From Taeniopygia guttata (Eukaryota; Chordata; Aves; Passeriformes; Estrildidae), in contig NC_133030.1 of the NCBI RefSeq assembly GCF_048771995.1, forward strand, positions 36,359,501 through 36,423,500: 64,000 nucleotides of DNA, read 5' to 3'. The notes beneath the pieces are model-generated. The model worked only from the letters and a program-made list of their open reading frames with translations. It did not search any database and had not been told where the DNA came from. Below, in pieces: positions 12,359 to 23,463 of the stretch (its first letter is position 1; each line of letters starts with the position of its first letter). Position numbers and translations under genes: made by a program.

Positions 12359-12459
12359 GTAACACAGAGATCAATAATGACCAAAAGCCTACACCAGAAG
12401 TACAAAAGCCAGGAAGGCTACAGATCCAGATGTTAGATCTACAGCAATACTGTAGCTAA
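12359..12459 (+). other. Weak candidate terminal coding exon (about 32 codons)
   Basis: A good acceptor-like tract (aaatttcttctttcag, AG at 12357-12358) is followed by an open frame from 12361 to a TAA at 12457-12459. The residues are hydrophilic and compositionally protein-like (for example NDQKPTPEVQKPGRLQ), and the block is less AT-rich than its flanks. I do not recognise the peptide, there is no convincing donor inside it, and no AATAAA closely follows. It could be a real last exon, a pseudogene scrap or chance. Confidence 0.22.
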
Positions 12460-14650
12460 ATGAAATATGGTTCCTTTTAAAGTATATACTTCATCTTTTT
12501 AGGAATATTTTTGCTGTCAATGTAGTATGCCAAACTTATTTTCATAGGCAATGGAAAAAGCTATTTTCTGGTTTAATTTTAAAATTTGTAGTTAGGAAAA
12601 CTCATTAACTGTAATTTTGTAGACTAAGGCATAATGCCTCCAGTGGTTAAATATTATAATTCCACACACTTCAGGCAAAGCAACTCACTCATTCTGGCCA
12701 TTATTTTCATCAGCTCAAACCAACAAAAATATTTTAGAATAACTGACCTAGAAGAACCTCTAGGTTCCAAGCCAGCCATGGCCAGTACATTCACGATGTG
12801 AAAGCAGATTGCTGGACACAAAAAAATTACTCCTTTTAAATGTTTCTTGCAGTTCCCATGTAAAAGGGAACTAAATGAACACCTTATCTTTTCCTTACAA
12901 AAGCTGCTAAATTTTTGTCACTCCATGGTCCTTTCTGCTTAGAACAAATATGTTTGTATACTTATTGTCGTGGTTCTTTGTTTGTCTCACAGTCTCCTTC
13001 CACAGGTCAGTGCTTCTTCAAGTACATGAAAATATCTGTGGCTAAATATCTGTGGTTTACAGAAAGACTTTGACTTCTGATGCCTTTAGGCTACAACTCC
13101 ACACCCAGCAGGATCTCTTCTGTCAGACTGAATGCTTCAAAGCCTTCGTGAGACTTTGCACATCTTGCTGCCCACACAATTTTTGAGCTCAGCTGTTATC
13201 ATACCATCTTTCTTAGTCATGGCTTAAAACAGCCTCAAATAACGAAACTAAAGTGCCTTGTTTTCAATATGCCTCTCTATCACACTATGTCTCAATTTAC
13301 TTACTCCTGACTGGTTTAGAGATTCAAAAGGTTATGTGAATTGCAAATAGGCTTAGGTAGAAAATATCTACCAGCAGTAAAAACAGCACAAGTTTCTCAT
13401 GGATGTATATGGACACCAAAAAGTGGATGTTCGTATGAAACAGTTTTAGGAAATGAGGGAGTGAGCTGGTGATGATGAGTGCTTTGATAAAGTTATGTTT
13501 GGAAGCATAAGGTTAACTGACAAAAGCTAAGCTCAGTGAAGATAGTCCTAAATCTAACTGGAAAACAGAGAAAACAGGCGTACAACCCGTGGTAAGGATG
13601 ATTTTGCAGTGATGAATTTCACCTACGATTTCTAAGGGATTCTTTTGCAAGGAGCCAAGGAAAAACTAGCTATTATAAACAAATGTTCATGAAAAAAATT
13701 AATCTACTTTTACTGACTTTGAGAAGGGAAAAATATAGCAGGCAGTAAACAATAAATAATTTCAAATACCACAGAAGTAAAAGGCATTTTGTTTAATACT
13801 TTTTCTCAAAAAAGGAAGCTAAAAGACACCTAGGTTAATAGTATAGTTTGAGATTGTGTATGAGGAGGAAATAGCAATAGTTAATTGGGAGATTCTGACT
13901 TTAAAAGCAAAGAGTATGTGTATATTAATTTCAGAGATAAGAGAATGACGTGTCCTCATCTCAGCAAGAATGGATCTTTAGCTTTATTTACTTGTGTAGA
14001 AGAGAAACAGAACTGTGTGGTTGCTATGGAAGAGAGACTTCCATGTGCTGGGAAACATATTACATAAGTATCCATCCTGAAGAGCTCACAAGTGAAACTG
14101 AGCCTTACTTCCTCTTTGGAAGAGCCTGTAGCATCCTTGCAACTTAGAGCTCATGTATTTAAACTTGAATATCTCTGTGTAGATTGACTAGAATACTGAT
14201 AGCAACTTACAGACTGAACATCTTTGGCTAGCATGGATTAGTTTGTGGGGTTTGTTTACATAACATGTCTATGAATACATGTCTTGCATTAATACTTCCT
14301 TGCCAGTGAATTGCAAATCTTCATTCTGCAGTTAATGCAGCGCAGCCGGCCCTTGAAAGTGGGTACATGAATGAATGATTGTGCAGTGTTCGTTAGAAAA
14401 TCAGACATTATGGAATGTGTTTAAAAACTCCATTTTTTTCTTTGTCTGGTTTAACTAAATCTTTGATTATGCAGATGACTGTATGTGAATATACCATTGA
14501 GTTCAGTTCAAGCCCTTTTCATATATGACTATGTAAATGAGATAAATTTAGATTCCAGTATAATCAACAGTCTGTTTCTGGAATTATTCTCTATATTCTG
14601 TCTTCATGAGCCATAAAGATTGTTCACTATAATGAGCATTTATATAAACA

Positions 14651-15015
14651 CAGAGTCACAGAATGGGATACACCAGATGGTTGCACTGCTATTCAGAGAG
14701 ACCTTGACAGACTAGAGAAAGAGGCAGACAGAAACCTCTTGAAGCTCACCAAAGGGAAAGGCAAAGTCCTGCTTCTCAGAAAGAATAACCTCAGGAACCT
14801 CTAAACAATGGGGGACAATGAGCAGGGAAGCAGCTTTGCAGAAAAAGGTCTCAGTACTGATAGACAACTATTTTACCATGAGTCAGCCACACCCCTTCAC
14901 AGCAAAAAAGGCCAACATCCTAGTGATGTGAGCAAGAGTGTTGCCAGCAGACCAAGAGAGGTGATCCTTCCCTATTCCTCAGTATGGATGAGGCTTCATC
15001 TAGAGTCCCAAGAAT
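14651..15015 (+). mobile_element. CR1: CR1 LINE ORF2 C-terminal fragment
   Basis: Plus-strand CR1 recognised by 'ccttgacagactagagaaa', 'aaagtcctgcttctc', 'agcagctttgcagaaaaagg', 'gtgttgccagcagacc' and 'gaggtgatccttcc'. This is ORF2 downstream of the RT core. Both ends are truncated. The first ~16 bp (acagagtcacagaatgg) resemble a separate scrap of an inverted CR1 3' tail. The 145-codon frame at 14808-15245 runs across this fragment and the next and is not a gene. Confidence 0.82.
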
Positions 15016-15043
15016 ATCCTGACAATCAGACCTCTGCACTGAA

Positions 15044-15160
15044 AGCACTGAATCACAGGTACATGGGATATCTGAGGTTTGAAAACATAGCTATAGATCA
15101 TCTATTCCAGCCCCACTACTCCAAGCAGGGCCACCTAAAGCCGCTTTCTCAGACCATAAA
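15044..15160 (-). mobile_element. CR1: CR1 LINE 3'-end scrap
   Basis: Minus-strand CR1 3' UTR fragment, seen as 'agatcatctattccagccc' followed by 'caagcagggccacctaaagc'. It lies directly beyond, and opposite in orientation to, the preceding CR1 fragment. Confidence 0.75.
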
Positions 15161-15346
15161 TTTGGCTACTACCTCAAATTTGTTTTTACGTTCCTTAATA
15201 GAAAGGCTTTATGAAGAAGGGGCAAATGACATGATTTCCCTTTAGCTGGCCTGGCATATACATGTTTATATTGCATTTAAGCAGCTGAAGCTGGCTGATA
15301 TAATATTTTTTTTCCATCTAGAAGAGCTAAACAAATTTGAATTGTT

Positions 15347-15352
15347 ATTGAG
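15347..15352. repeat. Left copy of LTR target-site duplication
   Basis: The hexamer attgag lies immediately outside the LTR terminus; the right copy, at 16006-16011, is gttgag (5 of 6 identical). Confidence 0.7.
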
Positions 15353-15476
15353 TGTCAATTTCTCTTGGGGTTCCTAAGGTCTGGGTGACCCCAAGAGATT
15401 GAAGAGTCTTTGCTTCCCTAGCCTGACGCAGCCAAAGAAGGAGCCTGGAATGCTTCCAGTTGTGCTTTCAAGGTTG

Positions 15477-15482
15477 TTTATT
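15477..15482 (-). terminator. LTR polyadenylation signal AATAAA
   Basis: Minus-strand AATAAA in the expected R-region position, downstream of the LTR TATA box. Confidence 0.7.
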
Positions 15483-15570
15483 TTTTATTATCTATACATT
15501 CTTTCTCTGGCCTGCCGAGCTCTGGCTAGCAAGGAAGCCATGGACATATGCCCTCTTGGACGGTTCCCAC

Positions 15571-15578
15571 CTTATATA
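15571..15578 (-). promoter_or_regulatory. LTR TATA box
   Basis: Minus-strand TATATAAG within GAGTATATAAGGTGGG, the only strong TATA-type element in the LTR and correctly placed relative to the AATAAA. Confidence 0.7.
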
Positions 15579-16005
15579 CTCAAAACTATGTGTTTATGTT
15601 TACAATTTTTTTACCAATTCCTACAATCTATGTTAGACTGTAAATCTCTACTTTAAACCAAAAGAAAATACCACCATCCCACCAAGACATGGAGGACAAG
15701 ACAGAGGAGAAAAAGGCAAGGACATGCCCAAATTCCTGCATCTTGTACCCCCTTGAATCCCATTCTAAAAATCCCAAAATTCTACTTTTCCTCCCTGTGT
15801 TAGTTCACGTATCACACCAAAACCCTTGTGGTTTGTAATTCCTCACACAGAATTGGCAGTTTTCCATGGGCTAAAATCAAAGCCACAGCTGTTTTTGACT
15901 TCATGCCAGGGTCTCTGAGACCCCTGCCAGGTCTTGAGACAGCCAGGGAAGCCTGGATGGGATGTCCTGGAGGGATGTCATGGAGGGATGTCCCGGACTC
16001 CAACA

Positions 16006-16011
16006 GTTGAG
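16006..16011. repeat. Right copy of LTR target-site duplication
   Basis: gttgag, matching attgag on the left side at 5 of 6 positions; the five bases ttgag are identical. Confidence 0.7.
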
Positions 16012-16710
16012 CAAGGATAGACAAAAAGCCATTTACAATTTTGTATCGACTGAGGCTCTATATGAAATTGTATACACGAACATGCACACATATGCAAATG
16101 TGCTCAGAACATTCATATATTACAACAGGAATTTCAGTCTTTTAAAGCATTAAAAGGCATAAAAAAGAAGTGGTTTTTTTCTATTAATGATTATAGGAAA
16201 ATATGGAAAATTCATTTGATTGCTTGTGTACATCCACACAGTATTGATAAAAAAGAGCCTGCAGTGTGTAACATGGCATTGATTGGAAGGTATTACAATC
16301 CAGGAAGATTCTTGTTGTCCATTCTTAATTAATTGATAAAAAAAATCAGAAAAAAACCCAGTGCATGTAAAAAACAAAATAAAATAAAAACAAAGAGCCA
16401 AACCAACCCCACAAGAGATTAATTCCCAAATATTTAGGGCTTTGAAAAATGCAGGATAATTTGATAGTTCTGGAAATTTTTGAAACTGCAAAATCAGTGA
16501 ATTTAAAATGTATATCGCTTAATTCACAAATATGCAACTTAGGTAATACTTAATACTTGAATAATTGGAAGACGAATTTTTCTTGCTGTGGCTAGCTGCA
16601 CAGCATATTAAACTGATTAACCTAGAAGACTTGATTTTTTTTGTTTAATGTAGTAATGCAAGGATAGTAAAACTAGCAATTCTACCATGTCTTTTTTTTT
16701 CCTCTTCCAG

Positions 16711-17102
16711 TGATGTTTATTTGTTGCAACAGCCTACTTTGCAGCAGGTGTCTGTGATAAAGTAGTCACCATCTGTGAATGCACCTAGGGAATGGCCCCA
16801 GAATATGTACTACTGTGACAGCCTTGCGCCCTCAAGTGAACAGCCAGCCCCAATTTTGTATGTGTTTTACACTCGGAAAAATTTTAAGAATCTAAAATTT
16901 TGGTAAATTACTTGTTTATTTCTGAGAATTCAGAGGGATTTGCAAGGAGAAGGCAAATCTTCACAGTGGAATTGTTCTGTATTTTGCTGCTTTCAGGGTC
17001 CTTGTATAGGAACTCCTTATGAAATGCAAGGGTCTCACCACATAGCACCAGCCAATGCACCTTGGAAAACAATTTATTCACCTATTCCAACTGTGAAAAT
17101 AA
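16711..17102 (+). other. Weak candidate exon pair or exon remnant
   Basis: Two acceptor-like sites lie close together. The first (tttttttcctcttccag, AG at 16709-16710) precedes a frame that reads DVYLLQQPTLQQVSVIK, hits TAG at 16763-16765, then stays open in the same frame for about 47 more codons. The second (ttttgctgctttcag, AG at 16995-16996) precedes 35 open codons ending at a GTGAGA donor-like site at 17103; this 106-bp block is proline-rich and less AT-rich than its surroundings. If CAG|GTG at 16747 is a donor, the two blocks join in frame. I recognise neither peptide. Alternatives are a decayed exon or chance. Confidence 0.2.
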
Positions 17103-17532
17103 GTGAGAGGAAAATTTTATATTAGTGAAGAATCTGCAGATGAGTGGTAAATCCTGACAAAAGCTTTAAAACAAAAGGTGATTAAGTATTTAGCAAATAT
17201 AGCTCTGCCTTTCGGTAGCTCTGTTCAATGCTACCATCAATGTGCTAGTTTTTTTCTTATACATGTGTATACTGTGTGTAGCTTCTCTGTGCTGTAAACC
17301 CTGCATTTGGGAGATTATGCAATCCTGCAGACTGATCTCACTTGTAGCTGTGAGGTAAGGTCAGCAGAATTCTCTGAGGGTTATTAATTTCTTTCATTCA
17401 TATTAGACTCATTCGTCCTCACCTACCTTAATTTTTCTTACAGTAAAAAGAATTACAATTTTTTCTGAAGAAAACTAATACAAAAAATAAACTGTCACTA
17501 CAGAATTTTGTGGGGGTTTTTTTGGTTTTTTG

Positions 17533-17553
17533 TTTTTTTTTTTTTTTTTTTTT
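17533..17553. repeat. Poly-T tract in a G/T-rich low-complexity stretch
   Basis: A run of 21 T, preceded by G/T-rich sequence from about 17509. Confidence 0.9.
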
Positions 17554-18850
17554 AATTTTAATATGATACCACTTATGGAAGGAAAATATTCTTTTGCATC
17601 CCCTTTGTAACTGAAGACTCTTCCTAGTTATTATCAGGGTCCAACAAAAATTGTTGGATTAAAACCACTGTTTTGCATTGCTTGTCAACTTATGCTTTAT
17701 AGCAGATATACTACCTTACTTGTGTAATAACAAATACATACTTTTCTTGTTACAAACTCATATTAAATTTATTTCCTACTCTTGTTGTATTTGGTTTTAA
17801 TTGTTCCGCCGTACAAAGCTGGCATATGTCTCTCCATATTATAAATTCTACAAAGCTGTTAGCATTTTGTGAAGTATCATAATGTACTCTTGACTGATCT
17901 TTTATTACCAAAGGCCTCAGTCAGCCATTGAAGACTAAAACTGGCAGGCAGTTCAGCGCGCCCTAAGTGTAACTTTGAGACAGCAGGAGCTAGAGCTCTC
18001 TGTAATTATACTCCCTGATTGTGGAATCTGCTCCCTATTGAGACTGGAAGAGCAGCATCTGTTGAGACATTTGGGTTAAATTTAAAGAGGTACACAAGTT
18101 TGTTGATGCGTTTAACTGTGGGGAATCCTCTTAAATATTATTTTTAAACTCTTTTTTGGTGTTAAAAAACCCATAAAAATGAATCTATGGAAAGGACTTC
18201 ATGTTGCTGTGCTAAAAGATGTTTCAAAATGTTAACTATTATTTGTCCACAAATGAAAGGAAAAGAAGAGGTAATCAACACCATGAACACAGAATAAAAC
18301 AACGTGGATCCTGAAAAAAAATAGTTATTACTACCTTATTAGTTCATTTATTCATTCCCTCACCTCCAACCTACTTGTCAGTACTTTATATTTGTAGAGG
18401 GTGAGATTTGCCCTAGGAAACATAAGCTATGAAGCCATATTTCTAATTAGTTCTGTCTTTAAAATGAGCATAAAATCACAGCAAAAAACAAAATCCCACT
18501 TCATTTTATTAGAATGTTATTGTTTTTCTGGTTTGCCTGGGTAATTTTGCTAGTGTGCCATCAATTCATAATATTATCCAATTTTTTAAATAATCATATT
18601 TTTAAATATTCTGTTTTATAGCTGTTAGACATAACCTCAGCAAGTAATTTTCTCCTACAGTATTTCTTTTATATTAGATCACAACATTCTTCTAGAAGAT
18701 TTCTTTTCATCATTAGCACTAGCTCTTTCACATTGGAATTCTTATGTCTGTATAGAATTGTCCACATCAAATGCAATAAACTTCAGGTGTCCTGTTCAGA
18801 ATTTCAGTCATTTTTCCTCACATTAACTTTTTAGTAAAAGTAACTTCTAA

Positions 18851-18916
18851 TATGTTATGAACATATTTAATAATAATTTAAGTTATGTTTTGAACATATT
18901 TAATAATAATTTAGGT
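18851..18916. repeat. 33-bp tandem duplication, two copies
   Basis: 18851-18883 and 18884-18916 are head-to-tail copies of a 33-bp AT-rich unit ending in taataataattta(a/g)gt, differing at two positions. Confidence 0.93.
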
Positions 18917-20488
18917 TCATAAACATTTGATAACTCTAATGTAAATAGGGTTCAAGACTGGATAATGAGATTTGACCAGGGCAGTTGACATCTCATAATC
19001 CACAGGAAAAAAATAAATAGATTTTCTTCTTTATATAAAGTCCCTGGGTTAGGAAAGAAAACTCTCTCAGAAGGATTTAAGAATCCCTTCATGTTATATA
19101 GACCCGAAGAAGAAATAAAAAATATAGTAGAAAAACACCTAGCAATTTTCTTTCTCTGCTTGGAAGCACATTGATCTTTCATTCACATAAAACTGCTTAC
19201 AGAATTTCAGGTTTTGTGACAAGTTTCCATGACAAGTTTCAAGTCTCTAGAAAGTTGAAGCTCTCAAAAATCTTTCATTTAAGAGAAAGAAACAAGGCAT
19301 ATTGAAAACATCCACTCTTTTTGTCAGCAATATCAATCATCATCACTGATGAGGATGTCAGTCTGAAGTACCTGCTGGGCAAATAGTCACAAGTATGCAG
19401 AGAAGTTCATTCTTCAATAATATCCATAAAGCCATATTTCCCACTGGTATGCATAAACAAATTTATCAAAGTGCATTTATTTATTCATTTTAAGTTGAAA
19501 AAATATCCTTTATGTGCTTACATAACATAAATTCCTTTCAATAGACCAGCACATATCAGAGAATCTGCAGTGCCTACTTTGGTGGCTAATGCTTTTGACC
19601 ACCAGAGAGAAAACTATGAGGTGTAGTGGAAAGTCTTGGTTTGAAAACACAGGAAAATTGTCTTTCCTATCATTCATCCAGGACAGGAGAGCAAGCCTGT
19701 GGAAAGAAACCAAAAGGACTGAGAGATGGCTGCCTCATAAACCATCGGTAAAGGGAAGACTGAGAAAGTTCCAGAGAGATCAATGGAATGCTGTCAATGG
19801 CTGGTGACTCAGTAGATGACAAATCCCTGAAAGTAGGATAATCACAGAGTTTTTTAGGCCTAAGAAAACCTAGCACTAGGAAACTGCTAAAGAGCTGAAA
19901 ACAGTAACAGTAGTTAAATGAGATAAAAAGTCTTCATTATATAATAAAGGTCCAGCATGATGTTGATATCTAGAGGTTCTTAGATTTTCCAGTTCATCTG
20001 GATTACATTGTATTTAATGCTTGCTGAATTTATTACATACTGATGCAACTGAGGAGTAGGATTCTACATTGAGAGACAATTAAACTGAAAACTTTACTCA
20101 GACTTTTGATTTTTCACTCCAGCCTTGGGTGCTCCCTGTTGTACACAGCTTCCATTCCCTATATTGATATGTAGGAATGTAGAGTGGGAAGAATTGCATC
20201 TGTGGAAGATGAAGGATCAAAGTGACTTTAATAGGTCTGTGGTAAGTGCATAAACTTGGTAGAGAGGTGTGGTTCTGCTAGGAAGTAGCAACAAGCTACA
20301 CCAAGGGAAGAATAAGTCAAACAAATTACTGCTTCCTCTGTTACTCTCTTGTCATCAATTATAATGTGCTTTGTGGATTTCCTAAATCTAATGCAACTTC
20401 TTTAACTTCTTTGCATCTCTTTTCTTATAGTCACAGATATTTTTATGTGCACAATAACTGATGGTAAGAAATTCAAAAGGTCTGTTAT

Positions 20489-20521
20489 TTTTCCTATTAA
20501 GAACTATTCTTAATAGGAAAA
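20489..20521. repeat. Perfect 15-bp inverted repeat with 3-bp loop
   Basis: The arms ttttcctattaagaa (20489-20503) and ttcttaataggaaaa (20507-20521) are perfectly complementary; the loop is cta. Confidence 0.95.
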
Positions 20522-20699
20522 TTATTTTCTTCTTTTTGGTTTGAGCTTGGCTTTTACTATGTCCATGTAATAGTCTCTTACTTTTGTACTAGGAGTGACA
20601 GTGCACAATAATTTCCTATACACACCCTCCATGACAATTTTTTAGACATTTTCTATACGTGGTGTCCTATCCAGGCCGCAGAGAATGTTTTCTCAACTG

Positions 20700-21225
20700 T
20701 TATATGTAGGATCTTTTATGCATTTAAACACTCTCTTCTTTCTCTGAATCTTTCTCAGTTCTATTGAGTACTTTTTGGGGATAAGAAGACCAGTCCTGCA
20801 CGTTGTATTCAATGTTTGGGAAAAACACAGATTTACACAGTGATTTCACTGTTTTTCTTTCTCTCCTTTTATTTCCTATTATTTTCAAATATCTGAGTAT
20901 ATTTTTGTCCCACTACCAAGACCTGAGACTTTATTTTCATGGAAATATGCATCATAATCCCAAGGTTTTATGTCTGTTATGAAGTCAGATCCTTGTACTT
21001 TACAGATTAAATGGTTTCTTTTGGTATGACGTTATGACTCTCTATACAGAACTTTTTTTCCTGTTTCATTGCTGTGCCACCCAGTCTTGTAAGGCTTCTG
21101 TTCATTCTTTGCAGGTAGCTGTCATCTTCACCATTTTGACCAATTCTTACCATTCCACAGAACTTTCTTTAAAGCTAACACTGAGAAAGTTTGCCAGTTT
21201 TGGCTGTCTAGTAAATGACTGACAT
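20700..21225 (-). mobile_element. Ancient CR1-like LINE ORF2 fragment
   Basis: Read on the minus strand this is the C-terminal part of ORF2 of an old amniote CR1-type element, much more diverged than the other CR1 copies here. Plus-strand landmarks are 'tattgagtactttttgggg', 'agaccagtcctgcac', 'gtattcaatgtttggg', then 'gccacccagtcttgtaagg', 'cattctttgcaggtagctg' and 'aaagtttgccag', in the order known for the family. The 62-codon plus-strand frame at 21034-21222 is its antisense shadow. The family is assigned from memory of the consensus phrases, so subfamily is uncertain. Confidence 0.62.
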
Positions 21226-21467
21226 AGATGAAGTACACTCCCATAAGCAGCCATAGGCAAACAATTGTCTCTTACAAGCTGATTTCTTTTAGCGACTGTT
21301 GTTGTTCAAGCCCAGCTGGAGACGAAACATCACACGTAGATCAACTCCCTCTCTCTCTTCATCCTCCCACAGTGGAATGGGAAGGAGAATCAAAGTAAAA
21401 ATTTTGTGTTCAGATAAGAATCGTTCAATAATTGAAAATAAAGTTATACAGTAATAAGAGTACATCG

Positions 21468-21492
21468 TAATAATAATAATAATAATAATAAT
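21468..21492. repeat. (TAA)8 microsatellite
   Basis: About eight uninterrupted TAA units. Confidence 0.95.
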
Positions 21493-23463
21493 GATCAAGT
21501 GATGCACAATACAATTTTTTTGGTACAGATTTGGTGTAAGGAAAATAATGACAAGCACTATAATGCAGCAGCAGCTTTAAGACTGTATCCTCCAAAGTAA
21601 CTCAGAAAAGATGGATACCTTCAATGTACTGTTAGATTATCTGAAAATGAGCAGAGATCATTAAAAACCTGGAAATATGAAAACTGAGACATCTCTCTTT
21701 TCTCCAGATAAGAAGGGAAAAGTTATGTTCTTTTAAGGAGTATCTATTAGTCTGTAACCCTTAAACCTGGCAGGTCAGAAGTACTGAAATTAATATAAGA
21801 AGCTGGGCTTTTGTCACTCAGTTTAAGCATGCAATTTTGCTTAATAACTAAAAAGATTATGGCAAAAAAAAAATCAATGAATAAGCAGTAAGATAGATAA
21901 GACACTTGTAAAATCTTGACTCAGCAGTTTTAACTTGCAGGGATATAAGATCATATTATCTTCTTTTCCAGTACTACTGGCTTTACTGTCTACATAATTT
22001 TCTTCTACAATTTCAGGTATAGCTAACACTTAGAGAACACAGCAAAGGAAAGTACTACATTTGAAATACTTGGTTTTTTCTGGTTTTGAAATTAAATCAT
22101 ATGAAGTTAGAAATATTCTATTTCATACAGATAGATGACTAATTTAAAAATTAAAGGTTTATAGTCTGTAGAGAATTTATTTTATTTAAACCAATACAAT
22201 TTAATCAATTCAACCTGGAAAACTATGTGTCTTTTTAGGTCTCAAATATACACATCTATTAGATTGCAGCTACCAATATCAACAAGAACTTTTAAAAACT
22301 TTCAAAAATAATAGGAATGAAATTGACATTTTCCTACACGGTTGAATTATAAAGATGCAAGTTAGTGATAAGAGAAGAAACAGCTTTAATCATAGACTGT
22401 GCACCTTTCTTAACATGGAATTAAGCTGTAGCAAGTAAATTGCCTTTAAAACATTCATAACCACCAGTATCTCTGTGCTAACAGTAAAGTGTGTTACTGA
22501 AAAAATATTAAAATACTGCCTAATAAGACAGATATTTTGCTGTTGTTTGTATAGATTAAAGGGTGTTTATTTGATTTGCTTTCTGCTGCTTATACATTTT
22601 GTCATGGAAAAATCTGTTTTCCTACAAAATATATAGTGTCAGCCATAATAGTGTCAGATGTTTTCCATCATATAGTTTACTCAGTTTATTGCAAACCATG
22701 CCTTTATGCAAATCGAGCAGTTAATGTTAATTTGGATATTTTTGTTTGATTTCTTTTTCACTTTCCTCCTGAAAATAATTTTTCTATCTACTTTTTAGTG
22801 GCTGTCTGACTTACAAGCTTCCCCATGAGCAGATAGTGCATGAAGCAGAACTGATCACTGCTCTTCCATGTGGTGAGAGGCCAGGAGTGCTTCTGCAGGG
22901 AAAGGTCCACCTTGAGACTTAGAGCAGATGTCATAACTTCCTGTTGGCTATTTTGTAGGGAAGTTGCTACTGCTTTGGAAGTTAGCAACAGTTCTTAGCA
23001 TTTCATCACTGATACACCTATATGACTCTTATATCACAGCCATTAAGAAAATCATTTGCCTGGTGTCAGCAGTCCCTGTAGGGAAACCACCTGAGTAAAA
23101 AAATTGTTTTTCAGACCTGCTTTAGTGTCCTCATTATCTTTGAAAGTCCTGAAATTGCATAAAGCTGTAATTGCTTGATTGTTTAATCCATAACTTCAAT
23201 CTCTACATTTTTAGCCATTCTACTTGCATGTTATTTCTAATTGGTGTAAGACTCTATCAGAAGAACCTCCAAAATGAAGACCAAAATGAAGACTAATAAT
23301 GACAACAGCAACACACAATCTTGTCCTGAGTCTTTGCTCAGTAGCAGCTTAAGTGGAGATTGTAGGAAAGACAGGATTTTTTCCCTAAGAAATCAGTGTT
23401 TATATTGAGTAGTCAATGGAAGGATTAAGCAGAGATCGCTGAGACATAGTGAGAATTTAGTGG

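Larger units (their letters stand above)
10623..14650. other. Unique non-coding DNA with hairpins and one weak exon candidate
   Basis: No recognisable gene. It includes the paired stem-loops at 10662-10721, the hairpin at 11882-11930 and the acceptor-plus-open-frame at 12359-12459. The 60-65 codon overlapping frames at 13885-14147 have no splice or domain support. A patch near 14335-14400 keeps more CpG than its surroundings (gcgcagccggccc). Confidence 0.5.
15353..16005 (-). mobile_element. Solo LTR of an avian endogenous retrovirus
   Basis: A 653-bp element bounded, on the minus strand, by TGTTGGAG... and ...TTGACA, so it has the canonical TG/CA termini. Read on the minus strand, it carries a TATA box (TATATAAG, 15578-15571) and, 89 bp downstream, an AATAAA polyadenylation signal (15482-15477), the order expected of U3-R-U5. 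The U3 start holds three tandem copies of a GGATGTC-type motif (about 15957-15993). A 6-bp near-duplication flanks it. No internal gag/pol/env sequence adjoins either side, so this is a solo LTR left by recombination. The 6-bp duplication favours an ERVK-like (class II) family; the exact family is not determined. Short frames inside it are not genes. Confidence 0.88.
16012..20699. other. Unique non-coding DNA with weak exon candidates and a tandem duplication
   Basis: No recognisable gene. It contains the open stretches at 16711-17102, a T-rich tract at 17509-17553, a less AT-rich patch with CpGs at about 17910-18060, the 33-bp duplication at 18851-18916 and a perfect hairpin at 20489-20521. 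The 60-76 codon frames at 18952-19876 overlap on both strands and have no domain signature. Confidence 0.5.

Noticed and set aside
14808..15245. 145-codon plus-strand open frame
   Set aside because: It runs from the plus-strand CR1 fragment into a minus-strand CR1 scrap; it is a chance frame over repeats.
17636..17665. tccaaca...tgttgga inverted repeat resembling the LTR terminus
   Set aside because: Only 7-bp arms with a 5-bp spacer and no LTR sequence beyond; chance is sufficient.
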